Source of the DNA: Wurfbainia villosa
Taxonomy: Eukaryota; Streptophyta; Magnoliopsida; Zingiberales; Zingiberaceae
Assembly: GCA_025175895.1 (NCBI GenBank)
Contig: CM045991.1
Span: 84,803,174 to 84,867,173, forward strand
Direction: 5' to 3'
Length of the DNA stretch: 64,000 bases
Below, piece after piece: positions 11,050 to 24,356 of this stretch. The notes beneath the pieces are model-generated. The model searched no databases, was not told the DNA's origin, and was given only the letters and a program-made list of their open reading frames with translations. Made by a program: the position numbers and the translations under genes. Every line of letters starts with the position of its first letter. The stretch's first letter is position 1.

Positions 11050-12360
11050 CTCTCGCTCTGGGAAGGGCTATCACTGCTAAACAATATTCTCGACTATGTC
11101 TTTTTCAAACCCTATTTGAATCTCCATTAGTAGAACCTCTAGAAATCATATTAATGGCACCTCTTACAGGAGGCTGATTTGTAGGAATTACTCTATCAAA
11201 AATTTCTTCCCTCAGCTGAACAGGCTAGAAAGTTTGGTTGATAGGAAGTCCCAACCGATTCCCTTTAACATAATTTCTAACCCATGAACTTGGTTGATAT
11301 GGGGCCAGATTCATGACCATTGCCCTAATTCTGGGATGAGCTCCCTTGATCCTTTGTAACTCAACATCCAACTGTTGACAATCCTAAGTACTATGTCCAT
11401 ATTCCTGATGATAAGAACAGAAAGTAGAAGTTAGTGGTCTTCGAGGCCCTCTAACAGTTCCCATTGGCCTTCTTAATAGTTGTTGTTCTTCACAAATATT
11501 CATAGCCCGCTCCTTAGAAACTTGTAATTTTGGGGCATATAAAGGTCTTTCCCTTAAAGGATGAGCAGGTCTTAACCATTCAGTTCGATGCTCTGGCATC
11601 TCCACCACTCGATAATCCCTAGATTCTTGACGAGCCTTCTAAGCATCCTCTAAATTAATAAACTTCTCAACTCTAGATAATAAGGCATCAAAATACACAG
11701 GAGGTTTCTTAGCTAGAGATTAGAAGAAATCTCTATCCCTCAATCCTTGAGTAAATGCTAATACTACCATGCCAGGTTCTATGGTCGGAATCTCTCGTGT
11801 TGACTGAGTAAACCTTTGCACATACTGTCAAAGAGTCTTCTACTCTCTCTGCTTAAGATTAAAAAGACTTAATGGCGGAGGAGGATATTTTTTAGAACTA
11901 GAAAAATGCCTCAAAAATAATGCAGAAAAATCTTTAAACGAAGCAATACTTCGAGGCTTTAAAGTATCAAACCATTGTTGTGTAGATCCTACTAAAGTAG
12001 TAAGGAAAACTCGGCATTTAACTACCTAAGTGTATCGATATGATAATGTTGCATTCTCAAATCTATCTAAATGATCCTTGGGATCTGAAGAACCAATATA
12101 TTTAGGAATATGAGGAGCCCGAAAATGTCGAGGCACCTCTTCATTTAAAATGCTATCTATAAAGGAACTTTGCTCTTCCACCTTTGAGATACTCCTTTCA
12201 AGGAGATATTCCCTGTCAAATTGCTCTCCATAGGGGGGGGGGAGCTACATACTCCTATTTTCCCTTTGAATGCTTAAGAAGGTGAGGAAAATCCTTTTTT
12301 GCCTGAGAGACTCTAATCACATCTTCTTCAGACTCCTCCCCAAATGTACTATCTTCCTTT
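11050..12360 (-). pseudogene. gag: Tat-type Ty3/gypsy gag, C-terminal part
   Basis: On the minus strand a Retrotrans_gag core is visible at about 11960-11750 (FLRHFSSSKK, LFNLKQRE, YVQRFT). Next come MPEHRTEWLRP and a Tat-type knuckle FCSYHQEYGHST...DC (CX2HX4HX4C, about 11425-11370). The C-terminal phrase GAINMISRGST, with GDSNRV, follows at about 11160-11105. This phrase is typical of the gag end of Tat-clade gypsy elements. Several stops interrupt it (for example near 11830 and 11640). It is cut at 11050 by the minus SIRE element and at 12360 by the solo Angela-like LTR; the N-terminus resumes at 24822. Protease and pol lie outside the window. Confidence 0.85.
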
Positions 12361-12768
12361 AGTTGGGAATTTCAAGATCAGGTGCAGTGGAATATAGCAA
12401 ATAAAACAATTTTTATTACATCCCAAACATCCCTTGGGGACCAGGAAAACTTGCTTTGGCATAATCATATGTAAACACTCAAAAGAGGAGGAGAAGTTAT
12501 ACCTTTAAGATTCTTTCAAATCTATCAAAACCATAAGCAAGACCAACGGGCCTTGCCTCTATCAGTATTCACACCGGGATCACCTGAGACAACTTCTAGA
12601 GTAGCAAGCCTTTGTCTCTGATTGGTGCTAGCCAACTGGCGAAGACAAGAGAAGAAGAAGAGAGAGAGACGACTACCAAGGAAAACCTAAGAGAAACTCA
12701 TGTCTCCAAAGATTATCAAGGAATCTATTTATAGATCTCTTGATTAGGTCATCTTAGGAGGCTTAAAC

Positions 12769-14384
12769 TATTAAATACTGGAAAATTTAAAATATTAAAT
12801 TAAATGGCCAAAGAATTAAGGAAATAATCCTGGAAATTTTTTGAGATTTTTAGGGAATTTTAGGAATTTTTCCGGAATTTTTCTGGATTTAAACGGACTC
12901 CGTACGAGATTTTTATGGGGATAAAATAAATAGGCTTTAGAGGGGTCTATTTAAAAGGGGATAAATACACGATGGAAAACCTAATTTCTATTTCTTTTTC
13001 TTTTTCCCCCACCGTGACTTCCTTCATTTCCCTCATGAGCCCACTCACGGCGCCCTCTTCTTCACGGCGTGACTTTCTTTCGCGGCGGCCGCGCCGCGGC
13101 GCGCCCTCCTCCGCCGCCGCGCTGGCGGCCTCCTGACCATGGAATCGTCGACGCCACGCGATAACCAGATCGCGTGGCCGTTCCTCTACAAGCCGCCACC
13201 GTTCTCCTTTTCGAGCTCGCCGTCGGTTCGTCGCAACCGCAGCCATCGAACCGCCGCCGAGCTCTCTTCCTCGCCGACCACAGCCACGCGTACCGTGCTC
13301 GCCGGACTCCTCTGCCCTAGACGGTGGCTGGACGGGATTCCATTATTGTTGAGCCCGCAACCAGTTACATGATCTGCACACACTGCCACTCATGGGTTAG
13401 TGGTACATCAGGAGGGTGTGTGCAGTTGCTCTGTCGACTCACCGGGTCCGCTCATGGTAGCGATGAGGCGTGGTAGCGGCGAGGATCCCTCCTCCAGTCT
13501 ATGACAGGAGATGAGAGCTTAGCTCCCCACTATGTTTTAGGCGGGAGGATAGGTGTACTCGATAGCATCCACATCCACTCGGTCACTCAGGAGCAGTGAT
13601 GGCAGAGTGCACAGTTGTCATAGCCCTACCCACTCGGCTTCACCATCGCGTGTGAGGCGGCTGACTGGCGTCAGGGGTGACCATGTCATATGCACGGCAT
13701 GCATTTTTGCACGGATTGCATTTGTATTGTGTTTGCTGCATTATTGTATTGATGCCTTGGATGTTGCATATGATTGCCATGCATACAGGATTCACATTCA
13801 TATATGATGATGACTTTATCTCTTATAGTAGGGCATATGCTCCTATATCGTAGGAGATTCAAGTGAGTCTGATCCTTTTGCATTTATTTCTTGCTTACCA
13901 TATATATGAGATGCATCGACATGATTAGTATTGTTTGCTATATCTTGCTATTCATATCGACAATATCCACTAAGTTCTTTGAACTTACCCGTGGTTTTAT
14001 TTTATATTTGAGATGAAGTCGGGAGAGTCGATTGCCATATTTCCCCCTCATAGTGACAGTTTCTTAGTTGTTTGAGTTATGGTTTGAATTTTGTATAGAA
14101 GATATGTTTAGACTTGGAAATGGATTTATGTACTCGTGGATTTTTGGGGTTCTTGTGGACCATTGGTCGGATCTTATTTTGATTGGTTTGGTTGTATGTT
14201 CCCGCTCAGATGGCAGAAGGGGTAGGTTGATGGCCTGAGGCCTCATATTATGTATGTTGTGTTGTGATTGGATTCCGGTCGTGTTGACCGATGTATAGTG
14301 GTCGTGTAGGTCTTGTATAAAAATTGGTATTGATATTCCTAAATGTAAAGCACAATGTCTATATCCCATGGAAAGTAAGTCTTG
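12769..14384 (+). repeat. 5' LTR of the Tekay element, with a 1-kb deletion
   Basis: It matches the 3' LTR closely, but about 1 kb (19571-20570 of the 3' LTR) is missing at 13327/13328, between the motifs GGTGG and CTGGACGG that also flank the segment in the other copy. The 3' boundary is approximate. A decayed primer binding site (GGGTATCAAAGTGCCC) lies at about 14385. The GC-rich part (13010-13330) and a TATTTAAAAGGGGATAAATA stretch (about 12949-12970) suggest the promoter. Confidence 0.8.
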
Positions 14385-17300
14385 GGTATCAAAGTGCCCA
14401 AGTCTCTTTTTCTGACGGGCAAGCCGGTGCATGAGGCGAAGAGTGGATTATGATCCTCGGACTTGCAACAAGTATTCTACTTATGTTAAGAAAGCTTCCA
14501 AACTTGTTCTGTCTTCCATAAACTTATGTTATATGGCTCACCACAGGTCAGCACACGTAACTGAACACTAATGTAAATACATTCTAGAAAATTTTCTAGA
14601 TTTAGTACATATTTATATTGGTTATGCGGTGATATCATGTTTTGTCTGGTATTATTTTAACCTGAAATCAATTGGACTGTTATATTTTTAGGTTTATGGT
14701 TTATAGATAGCAATAGGTTATAAATTGCTATTACTGCTATACGTATTTTGTTATCATTGTGATAAAAATGATTAGATATTATTGGTAGATGTTTACCACT
14801 TAGGATTTGACTAGTATTAGGATTATTAGACTAGTTGAATAATATGAATAAGATGGATAAATTTGTAGAAGGTATATATATAGGTTCTTTGACTTTACAG
14901 ATCCTAGTGCATGAGGACATGATAACATTGCTTACGTAGTTTAGGGTATATATAGGCATCGATGTTTTATTTAGTATTGCCTTGACTTTGTTACGGCATG
15001 ACCCTTTAGTTATACCCTTATTAATTTGACCATTGATTCCCATTAGTATGACTATCTTTGTCATTTATTAGAGTGTGTTATGTGATTATATGATTATGTG
15101 TTTTCGGTGGATACCATGATTGGGATTAGTAGAGGTCATATGATTAGGATGCGATTAATCCTTAGAGTATATAACGTTGTTCATATTTCATTTGCCAACA
15201 ATATCACCCATTCGTGGTTGAGGAAAGTTAAAGTAGAGTTTCCCTAAAGGGCTTTTGTGTATTTGGTCGAATAGGTCTCCCATGTATGGTTGAGATAATC
15301 TCGTAAGGTTATACTCTTGTGTTATTCGTTCGAGTTGGTGATAATCGATTCGTATGATGTCCGTGTAAGATAGCTACTTTACGAGGTTATGTACCCACGA
15401 GATCATTCGTGGTAGCATGTTGGAGCATGCATGATTGAGTAGAAGGCGGTATAATTTAGGCTTAATCCTCTTGAAGGGCTTGATAGTAGATTTGTGGTCC
15501 TTATTGGCCTGGATAGACGTTTCCTATTAATTGGGACGAAACTCTATGAGTAATCGTCTCGACGTGGTTATTGGAGGACTTATGATTTTGATCGACCTTG
15601 ATACCGATCATGTTAGAAGGGTTGGAATGCTAGATTTAATCATCTCGACTTATTTATTTATAAGTTGATGATCTTTACGAATTTGGTAAACATTTCATTA
15701 TTAGAGGTGTTGAAACCCCTAAAGGCCGCCTCAATGGGTTTAATTATAGATCGATGATCTTTGTCAACGTCAATGGTCGTTTTATATTGGATGTATTTGA
15801 TAACCCGAGGTTTAACAACCTAGGAGAATCGACTGCTCACGCGACGTTCGCGGTAGCTCATAGATTGTTCCTTTGTATTACCTCGAGAGCCACGAGACTT
15901 TGTCATGATATCCAGATGTGCATTGCTTGTTGCAGTGGTTGAGTTTTATGGGTATATTTATTATACTGCTGATCAGGATAGTTGCAGACCGATATTGGTA
16001 CTCTGAGGGTTGGGTTACTCTAACTTGTTCCCTGTGACTTCCATTATGTGCATTATGATTATGCACTATTGTCTATACATCCACAGAGTGGTTGTACTTA
16101 TCCCCTCCTCACTTATCCTCTAGGTTAACTGATGGAGGACGTGTCATGTTGACCTACCTTTAAGTCGCTCAGAGAGTTCCTTGCCGTGCTTGTCCCACTG
16201 CATCGTCGAGATGCCGCTTTACTTACTTTATCGGTGTTGCATTTTATTATGCACTTTGGATTTTGTCGCAGTTTGATTTGGTGTCATAAAACTACTTTAC
16301 TTTAATGGATATATGTTTAGTCGTGCATGCATGCAGTTATTAAAATACTAGTATTTCTATAATTGTTTCGAGGTTTTTACCAGATTTGGTCTATGTATTT
16401 CGGAATATTGTCACTAAGGGGCTCCTCTGTTATTTAGATGACGGATATGCCCCAGGACGTGACAATTTTATTGGTTTACGGTTTTGGTTTATGGGTTTTG
16501 TGTTTCGAGGATTTGATTTCCCTTGGATTTTTGGGAGTTCTCGGGTTTGGGACCAGGCGAGCTGAAGGATATCTCTGAGCTATAGGAAAAGTATTGTCTT
16601 TAGTGGTTATTGTACTTTAATGGTTAGGAAAAGTATTGACTTAGTGAAATTGCCCCTACTCATGGTCGTGGACGAGTTCGACGACGTATTGATCTTGAGG
16701 AATCTAATGATGATTTCAGAGGTACGGATTCTTTAGAGGTGCCGACTGATGTCGAATTAGGAAGCTAGGGATTTGGCCTGCTAGTCACCCATTTGAAGGT
16801 CAAGGAGTAAACCCTCAGAGAATATCAGTCCCTACTATTAGTGGTTTGGTTATGGATAGGGCGTGTATACTTACACTGGTCAAGACGATGAAAGATCGTT
16901 TTACCTTATTATAGGAGGTGTTGGATGGGATATTTATCTGTCCCAGAATTTCTTCCAGAGAAGATCCGGAACTCTTTGTTAAAAGAGAGATGAACCTTTG
17001 AGGTTATGCATCGATTATCAATGATAGAATATGGTAGTTGTGGAAGGAAAAGAATATCCTTCATTGTGGATAGAGGATCTATTTAGATCAGCTATAGGGC
17101 ATCGGTGTATGCTCTAGGATTGATTTATGACTGATGGGTTGATATTGTAGTGACATGATGTCATACAATTATCATGGTCGTTGTGATGATTGTTATATCA
17201 TCAACCTAGAGTAAAGAGAATGCAGGTGTGTAGCGACGACAATTTCATACTTGGTATGAATTGTATGAGCATTTGATTTTCTTATTAGACTTACGGATGA

Positions 17301-18989
17301 CTTAGTCGTCCAGGGATTTGGGAAGTCGTGTATTTTGGACACGATTGGGTCAGTTATGGTCGTGGGAGTTGCGTAACTTGGCCACTAATGATAGTGGTAG
17401 TTGGAGTTGCTTTCGACCATTTTTCTTGGTATTGATTTGATTATTATCATATATATGGATAGGATGCTCTAAGCGGTACTACATCGCTGTTGATTGGATC
17501 AGAAGGTGATGAAATTTACTTGGTCTGTAGCTTGTGAAACTAGTTTCAGGGCTTAGACGATGGTTGACTTTTACGCCAGTGTTAATTAATTATTCTGGTG
17601 TGGATGGAAGGGTAGTGTATATGGATGCAACCTTTCGGGGATCGGAACAATTCCGATGCTATAGAATAGGACGTATCCTAAGATTACGGCGTTAAGAAGC
17701 TGCGAGATAAGTCATATATATGGCGTGGACTTAGCGATGATTAGGTTGTATTGTAGAGGTGAAGAAGCGGGAATGCTCATGGGGTTTTGGCTAGCTCTTG
17801 GATAGCTACTATAGAGTAGGAACACAAGCGGTTGTAACAAGGAAGTTTTGGTCGCGATAGCCTCCCATGCACTTACAGTGTGTGGTGGAGTGGATGTTGG
17901 GCGGTAGATGGACTCTGTCTCGACAGAGGAGGATAATGGTTTACGAAGTTGTATTAGTTTAAGGAGCAGATGCTTGAAATTCCGATTCGGAATGGAAGTG
18001 GAAGCATATTATTATAGATGTTGTGGTGGGTTTGCCTAGGACACATCAAGGCCATGGCGATTTGGGTAGTCGTTGACCGACTAACCAAATCCGCACTTCT
18101 TAGCGATTGGAAGGGCTCTTTGGATCGTTTGAGTTATATTGTCGGGATATCATGCATGGTGTCCTTTGAGCATTATATCGGATAGAGATCACGGTTCACG
18201 TCTCGATTTTGGCGATCTGCTGGGCCTTAGGCATGCGGCCGTTTTAATCTTTGCATTCCATCCGCATGGATAGATGGGCAATGCGGCGGACCATTTAGAT
18301 ACTAGAGGATTTGTTGGGGTCTGTGTTATGGATTTGAGGGCAAGCTGGGAGGACGGTTGCTAGGACCCATAGAGCTCGATGGGAGCGGGGTTGGTCCGTA
18401 CTATCGGGCGTAGGATGGCGAGGCGAGGATCGTCGGAAGAGTTATGCGGTCGGAGGCGGAGACCTCGGGAGTTCTCTATTGGTGTCGGGTATTCTTGGAG
18501 TCTCACCCATGAAAGGGGTGAAGAGATTTGACTCCGTGGTAAGCTAGCTCTAGGTACATTGATCCGTTTGAGGTTTTGGAGAGGATCAGAGCAGTCACTT
18601 ACCGTCTAGGGCTACCACCGTTTTTAGCTAGTATCCAGAATGTGTTTCATGTGTCCATGCTGAGGAAGTATATGTCAGACTCTACACATTCTATCAGATG
18701 TGTCAGGTTCATTCAACTTTGATGCTACTTATGCGAGAGGTTCGATGCGGATTTTGGATTTCAAGGAGCAGCGGTTCTGCGGAACAAGGTTGCGACTTGT
18801 CAAGGTTCGGGTGGAGTCACCACACCGACGAGGAGGCTACTTGGGAGCTCGAGGAAAAGATCAGAGCTCAATACTCCCACTTGTTTACTTAAGGTACGTG
18901 AGGTATATTTTCAATACTTGTGGTGTTTCTTACTCGTTGTGCATTTGAGTAGGAAATTTGGGGACCAAATTTTAATTAGTGGGAGAGAA
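14385..18989 (+). pseudogene. pol: decayed gag-pol of the Tekay element
   Basis: No long frame survives, but fragments can be read in sequence. An RT block, LRLCIDY, lies at about 17000-17025, with KEYPSLWIEDLF at about 17050-17090. An integrase stretch (VVVGLPRTHQGHG) starts near 18020, with a DGQ-like segment and QILEDLL (about 18270-18315) downstream. The integrase C-terminus holds VFHVSMLRKYM (about 18645-18680). The tail DEEATWELEEKIRAQY (about 18820-18875) is close to the conserved pol end of Tekay/Del elements, just before a TAA. Gag between about 14400 and 16600 is not recognisable. The many stops look like transition decay of an old, silenced copy. Confidence 0.8.
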
Positions 18990-21900
18990 TGTTAAATACT
19001 GGAAAATTTAAAATATTAAATTAAATGGCTAAAGAATTAAGGAAATAATCCTGGAAATTTTTCGAGATTTTTAGGGAATTTTAGGAATTTTTCTAGAATT
19101 TTTCTGGATTTAAACGGACTCCGTACGAGATTTTTACGGGGATAAAATAAATAGGCTTTAGAGGCGTCTATTTAAAAGGGGATAAATACGCGATGGAAAA
19201 CCTAATTTCTATTTCTTTTTCTTTTTCCCCCGCCGCGACTTCCTTCGTTCAGCAGTCCCCTTTTCGCGAGCCCACTTTGGCGCCTCTTCTTCGGCTGACG
19301 GCTTTCTTTCTGGCTGACTGCCGCCGCGCCCGACGCCCCTCCTCCGCACGCGTCGGCCTCCACGGCCATGGAATCGTCGCCGCTCAGCCGCGATAACCAG
19401 ATCGCGTCGCCCGTTCCTCTACAAGCGCCGGCCACCGTTCTCCTTTTCCGGTGCTCAGGCCGCCGTCGGTTCGTCGCAACTGCAGCCATCGAACCGCCGC
19501 CGAGCTCTCTTCCTCGCCGACCACAGCCACGCGTGTCGTGCTCGCCGGACTCCTCTGCCCTAGACGGTGGCGCCGGCCTCTTCTGCCACAGCGGACGCCT
19601 CCTCCTCTGCCCTTCTGGCCGGTGGTCGTCGGAGTAGGTAAGGGTCTTTTCTGTTTTGGTCGATCGGTGAGTGTGGTTGGTGATGGTGAATAGGGCAGTA
19701 GGGAAGGAATTGGGGGCCGACTGTGAGAGGTTGTGAGGGTTTGATTTGGAGGGTGTCGTGTGGTTAGGGTTGGGAGGTGGTCGTGCAAGGTCGGATGTTA
19801 GTGGGTTGTGGGTGGAGGTGTCAACTGTGAATTTAAGAAATTGAGTGAGAGGAGAGGACTCGGTTGGGTTGCTCCGGTGAATAGAACAGGAGGTGCGCTT
19901 TTGTTTGAATATGGTACACATGATAATAGGGGTTGTGGGATTGATTTCCTGTGAGGTTCGGCTGTGAGGGCTAAGATGTTCTATTTGAAATGGTTGTGAG
20001 GTTCTGATTGGGTTGATGTAGGTTGTACGACCGTAATTGGTATGTTAAGTGAGTTATGAATGGTTCAGAATGTGTATTGATCTGTGAGATAGCTATTTGG
20101 GTTTTGGTTCCATTCTGTGGATGGCGAATTGGGTGTATCGAGGTGTTGTGCTCGTATTCGGTAGATTAAGTGAATACAGGTTCGATGTAGAATTTATCTA
20201 ATCGATGTCGTGTGTTTGGATTTGATGATAATTATGTTATATGCAGGTTTTGATCACGAGACAGGTCCACGGACATGAAGGTTTCACATTTCGAGCAATT
20301 TATATAAGGCGGGTATTTTGACTTGTCTTTTTGATATAGTCATGTTGATATGCTAGATAGTTATAGCTTGCAATAGTTTTCATGTTTATCTACCTTGCAT
20401 GTTATTATGCCTATTTGACACATGCATTTGATCAGTTTATAGTTATACTTTCCCTGTTTTACTTGGATCATGTATATGTACCTTTTTATTGTGCATATTA
20501 TTCGGATACGTATGTTAGTTGGTATTACATGCTTTAGTGTCATGCACCATCTTGCATGATTGCATGCTGGCTGGACGGGATTCCATTATTGTTGAGCCCG
20601 CAACCAGTTACATGATCTGCACACACTGCCACTCATGGGTTAGTGGTACATCAGGAGGGTGTGTGCAGTTGCTCTGTCAGGCTCCGCTGGTCCGCTCATG
20701 GGTAGCGATGAGGCAGCGTGGTAGCGAGCAGGGATCCCTCCTCTGGTCTATGACACCGGGAGATGAGAGCTTAGCTCCCCCACTATGTTTGGGGCAGGAG
20801 GATAGGTGTACTCCGACAACATCCTGTCCACTCGGTCACTCAATAGCAGTGATGGCAGAGTGCACAGTTGTCATAGCCCTACCCACTCGGCTTCACCATC
20901 GCGTGTGAGGCGGTTGACTGGCGTCAGGGGTGACCATGTCATATGCACGACATGCATTTTTGCACGGATTGCATTTGTATTGTGTTTGTTGCATTATTGT
21001 ATTGATTCCTTGGATGTTGCATATGATTGCCATGCATACAGGATTCACATTCATATATGATGATGACTTTATCCCTTATAGTAGGGCACATGCTCCTATA
21101 TCAGGGTAGGAGATTCAGGTGAGTACAGTCCTTTTGCATTTATTTCTTGCTTACCATATATATGAGACTGTACTGACATGATTAGTATTGTTTGCTATAT
21201 CTTGCTATTCATATCGACAAATATCCGCTAAGTTCTTTATATCTTGCTATTCATATCGACAAATATCCGCTAAGTTCTTTGAACTTACCCCATGGTTTTA
21301 TTTTTATTTCAGGATGAAGTTGTCAGGAGAGTCCAGTTGCCATATTTCCCCCTCGTAGTGACAGTTTATTAGTTGTTTGAGTTATGGTTTAAATTTTGTA
21401 TAGAAGATATGTTTAGGCTTAGAAATGGATTTATGTACTCGTGGATTTTTGGGGTTCTTGTGGACCATTGGTCGGATCTTATTTTGATTGGTTTGGTTGT
21501 ATGTTCCTGCTCAGATGGTAGAAGGGGTAGGTTGATGGCCTGAGGCCTCATATTATGTATATTGTGTTGTGATTGGATTCCGGTCGTGTTGACCGATGTA
21601 TAGTGGTCGTGTAGGTATTGTATAAAAATTGGTATTGTCACCCGCATCGGGAGATCGCCGGATTTTCGCCCGGGGACTCCTGGCGTGATATTTATCGGGC
21701 CTATTGGCGACTGACGACCCCTATTGGTCGATGATCGCTGTTCGTTGGCGCGGCGACTCTATTGGTCGACGACGCCGCCTGTCGTCGTTACTCACTCCAC
21801 TCGAAGTGCCTTTTCTCCAGATTCTAGACTTCAGCAGTTTATGAATCCTGGTAACCAAGTGATCCAGGATCACTTGGTTACCAGGATTCATAAACTTTAG

Positions 21901-22102
21901 TACTTAGCCTGGAGGTCTAGAGTTCGAATCCTGGGGAAGGCAAAAACCCACTTCCAGGGGTGGGAAGACCAGGTGAGTAACGACGGGCCAACAGGGGCGA
22001 CGGTCGTCGACCAATAGGGGTCGCCGAATTCCGCCAACAGGGGCGATGGTCGTCGACCAATAGGGGTCGTTGAATTCCGCCAACAGGGGCCCGGTCGTTA
22101 CA
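18990..22102 (+). repeat. 3' LTR of the Tekay element, with a foldback insertion
   Basis: It starts TGTTAAATACTGG and ends GTCGTTACA before the TAAAC duplication. It keeps the 1-kb segment lost in the 5' LTR (19571-20570), has a 42-bp tandem duplication at about 21196-21280, and diverges from the 5' LTR at 21638, where a foldback begins. Open frames at 19193-19921 on both strands are GC-rich LTR sequence, not genes. Confidence 0.85.
21638..22090. repeat. SINE-like foldback with a 61-bp near-perfect palindrome
   Basis: The core is a palindrome at 21836-21896: 30-base arms around a single A, with no mismatch. Outside it the sequence stays inverted but diverged. GTCGTCGTTACTCAC on the left matches GTGAGTAACGACG on the right, and CCCCTATTGGTCGA matches TCGACCAATAGGGG. 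The right arm has a Pol III B-box-like GAGTTCGAATCC (about 21930) and about 2.5 copies of a 43-bp unit (CCAACAGGGGCGA...). The element is absent from the 5' LTR. Left and right limits are approximate. Confidence 0.65.
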
Positions 22103-22942
22103 TAAACGGAACCTATCTTACAATAATTATCCCATAATTAAGGAAAGAATAATCCAAGAAATTTCCATAGAGAAATCTCCAAAAACGACGGAAACGCAAC
22201 ACGGTCGTGCTAGGACACATGACCAGCCGTGTGTACTTCTAGGCACAACCCAAATTTTTGCCATTTTTTTCCAGAGTCAGGCACGGCCTGTGCCAGGTTA
22301 GGCACGACCGTGTGAGGCTCTATATGGGCCATTTGACTTTGTTTAGGTGCAATATGGTAGTGCTAAGTCAGACAAGGCCAAAGGAGGTTCCATAGCCTCG
22401 TAGTGCATGTGACCCAATAGGTTCCCGGTTAACTTGGCCATTCATAATTAACCCTTTAATTATGAATAGATCATGAGTGGCACCTAGCAGTACATCATGA
22501 CCCCCAATTGATTGGAAAGTCTAAATTGACTCCAAAAAATTTCTGAACCCTTCAGCAGCTATAGTTGTTCATGCCTTATTCCTTTCACTCATCCTATACC
22601 CACTTGGTTCAGGACATGGTCTGTGTGTTCGTCTCCACTAGGTTGACTACGTCACACCTAGCCGAAGTTAGTTTCCTTGTCCTGTGGATTCAAGTTACTC
22701 CGTCATGTTCCCAAGATGACCATCTTCTTAACATGTTTACTCTGGCCAGAGACTTCTGAGTAACAATCTTGACAAGAGTCTTAGGGTATATATTTTATTT
22801 ATCAGAAGTGGTGAATCCTTTATGGGATATTCAAACACGTTCGATCACTTTGGCTCATACCCAATCATCCCGGAGTTACCTTACTATGTAGATGGGTGCA
22901 AAGAAGTCAAAGTATAAGACACCATGATTAAGGTGACTTGAA

Positions 22943-24356
22943 TGTAGGAGATTTGAGGCCGATAGAGGGGGGGGGGTGAATAGCGTCGATTCGTTGCGTG
23001 ATGGAATTCGTTTCGTGTTCGTCTACAAATTTCGTTAGTGCGCAGCGGAATAATAATAAAGCAATATAAAATAGACAAACACAAATACACAAGTATTTAA
23101 CGTGGTTCGGAACTGAACGGTTCCTACTCCACGGATCGGGCTCTAAAAGCCCTAATAATGAAAACACGCACTACTAATCACAATAACTCCTTCTCGACAC
23201 AAGTCGGAGGTGGAGAAACCTCGTACAAATGATATTACAACAGCAAGAACAAAATACAAGCAATATACAATGCAAATATGAAAGACAAGTAAAGAAAAAC
23301 TTTACAACACTTGTTTTTGATTGCTTGAATGCTTGGTTGCTTGACTTGCACTTAGAGACCTGATTTGCAGCAACAAATCGCCCCTATAGCTCTCAAGAAC
23401 TGGATGTTTTTTCTTCCTTCACGAGCTCCATTTAAAGCTTCAACTTGTGCTGGAAAAAGTCGATCAGTCGACTGCTTGGGACCATCAGTTGACTAATGCC
23501 ACTGTTGTCGTGAGACAACGTCTAGATCCACAGTGGAAAATCCAATGGATCCATCATCAGTCGAGTGAGACTCCATTCTGTACTCCAAAACCCGAGCACT
23601 AATCGACTGATCACAAGATCAGTCGACTGCTTGGCCAATGAGTCAACTGCCCTCCTTTGACAGTCAACTGCTAGGCCAAATCCCACAGTCAAACCCTAGT
23701 TGACTCAGGCCAGTCGACTGTCACATGACACCAGTCGACTGGCACACCTCAAACATGAGGTTTTAGCCCAAGTATGGTTCCCCCATACTTGCTAGACCAC
23801 CCTTAGCCTAGACCAAAGCCTTCTAGCTACCTCCATCAGCCTCACGCCTCTCGGATCCCTCCAAGTCATCCATGACTTGTTCATCCATCGCGTTAGCCTT
23901 CAGGTGCTTCCATCGCCTATGTCATGCTAACGGTGTCTACACCGCCAAGGCACATTAGACTTATGCCGCCAAGACTCTGCTTGGACTTTACGCCGCCAAC
24001 CATTGGACTTATGCTGCCAAGACTCCCGCTTGGACTTTATGCCGCCAATATCAAACCCCTTGGACTTCTCAAATGCCAAGACTCAAGCTTGGACTTTTCC
24101 TTGCCAACCCATGTTGGACTTTCCATGCCAAGACCCATAATCACATGGTCAACCCTAATCAACCATCAAAGTCTCCCTCGAGTCAAACTCGAGTCCGGTT
24201 ATTCATAACCTGGGTCGATTGTACAAACAATCTCCCCAAAATATTAATAGACATTAATGTCAAACATCAATGTTAACTTACTTTGTCAAACATCAAAACA
24301 TCACTCGAGTCAAACTCGAGTCTAGTCAATCGTGACCTGGGCCGATTGCACCAACA
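22943..24356 (-). repeat. solo SIRE-type LTR
   Basis: 1414 bp, TGTAGGAG...CACCAACA on the plus strand, flanked by a TTGAA duplication (22938-22942 and 24357-24361). On the minus strand it starts TGTTGGTGCAATCGG and carries an AGTCGACT palindrome cluster (about 23461-23750). The GAACCACGTTAAATA block (about 23090-23109) and GCTATTCACCCCC...TCTA block (22961-22986) are those of SIRE LTR 3' parts. Flanks are continuous Angela-like LTR, so no internal region remains. Confidence 0.9.

Larger units (their letters stand above)
12769..22102 (+). mobile_element. Tekay/Del-type Ty3/gypsy retrotransposon, decayed
   Basis: Flanked by a TAAAC duplication at 12764-12768 and 22103-22107. The LTRs start TATTAAATACTGG (TG mutated) and TGTTAAATACTGG; the element ends CGTTACA. 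RT, integrase and integrase C-terminal remnants appear in gypsy order on the plus strand. It is inserted in the solo Angela-like LTR, whose sequence resumes at 22103 exactly as in the uninterrupted copy at 26107-26130. Confidence 0.9.

Noticed and set aside
19202..19921. Long minus-strand open frame (239 codons) with an overlapping plus-strand frame
   Set aside because: It lies in the GC-rich part of the Tekay 3' LTR, has low-complexity Pro/Thr/Arg content, and the paired 5' LTR (12947-13390) breaks it. No domain is recognisable.
21925..21945. tRNA-like sequence (GAGTTCGAATCC)
   Set aside because: Only the B-box half fits. No acceptor stem or anticodon arm can be built, so it is at most part of a SINE-like repeat.
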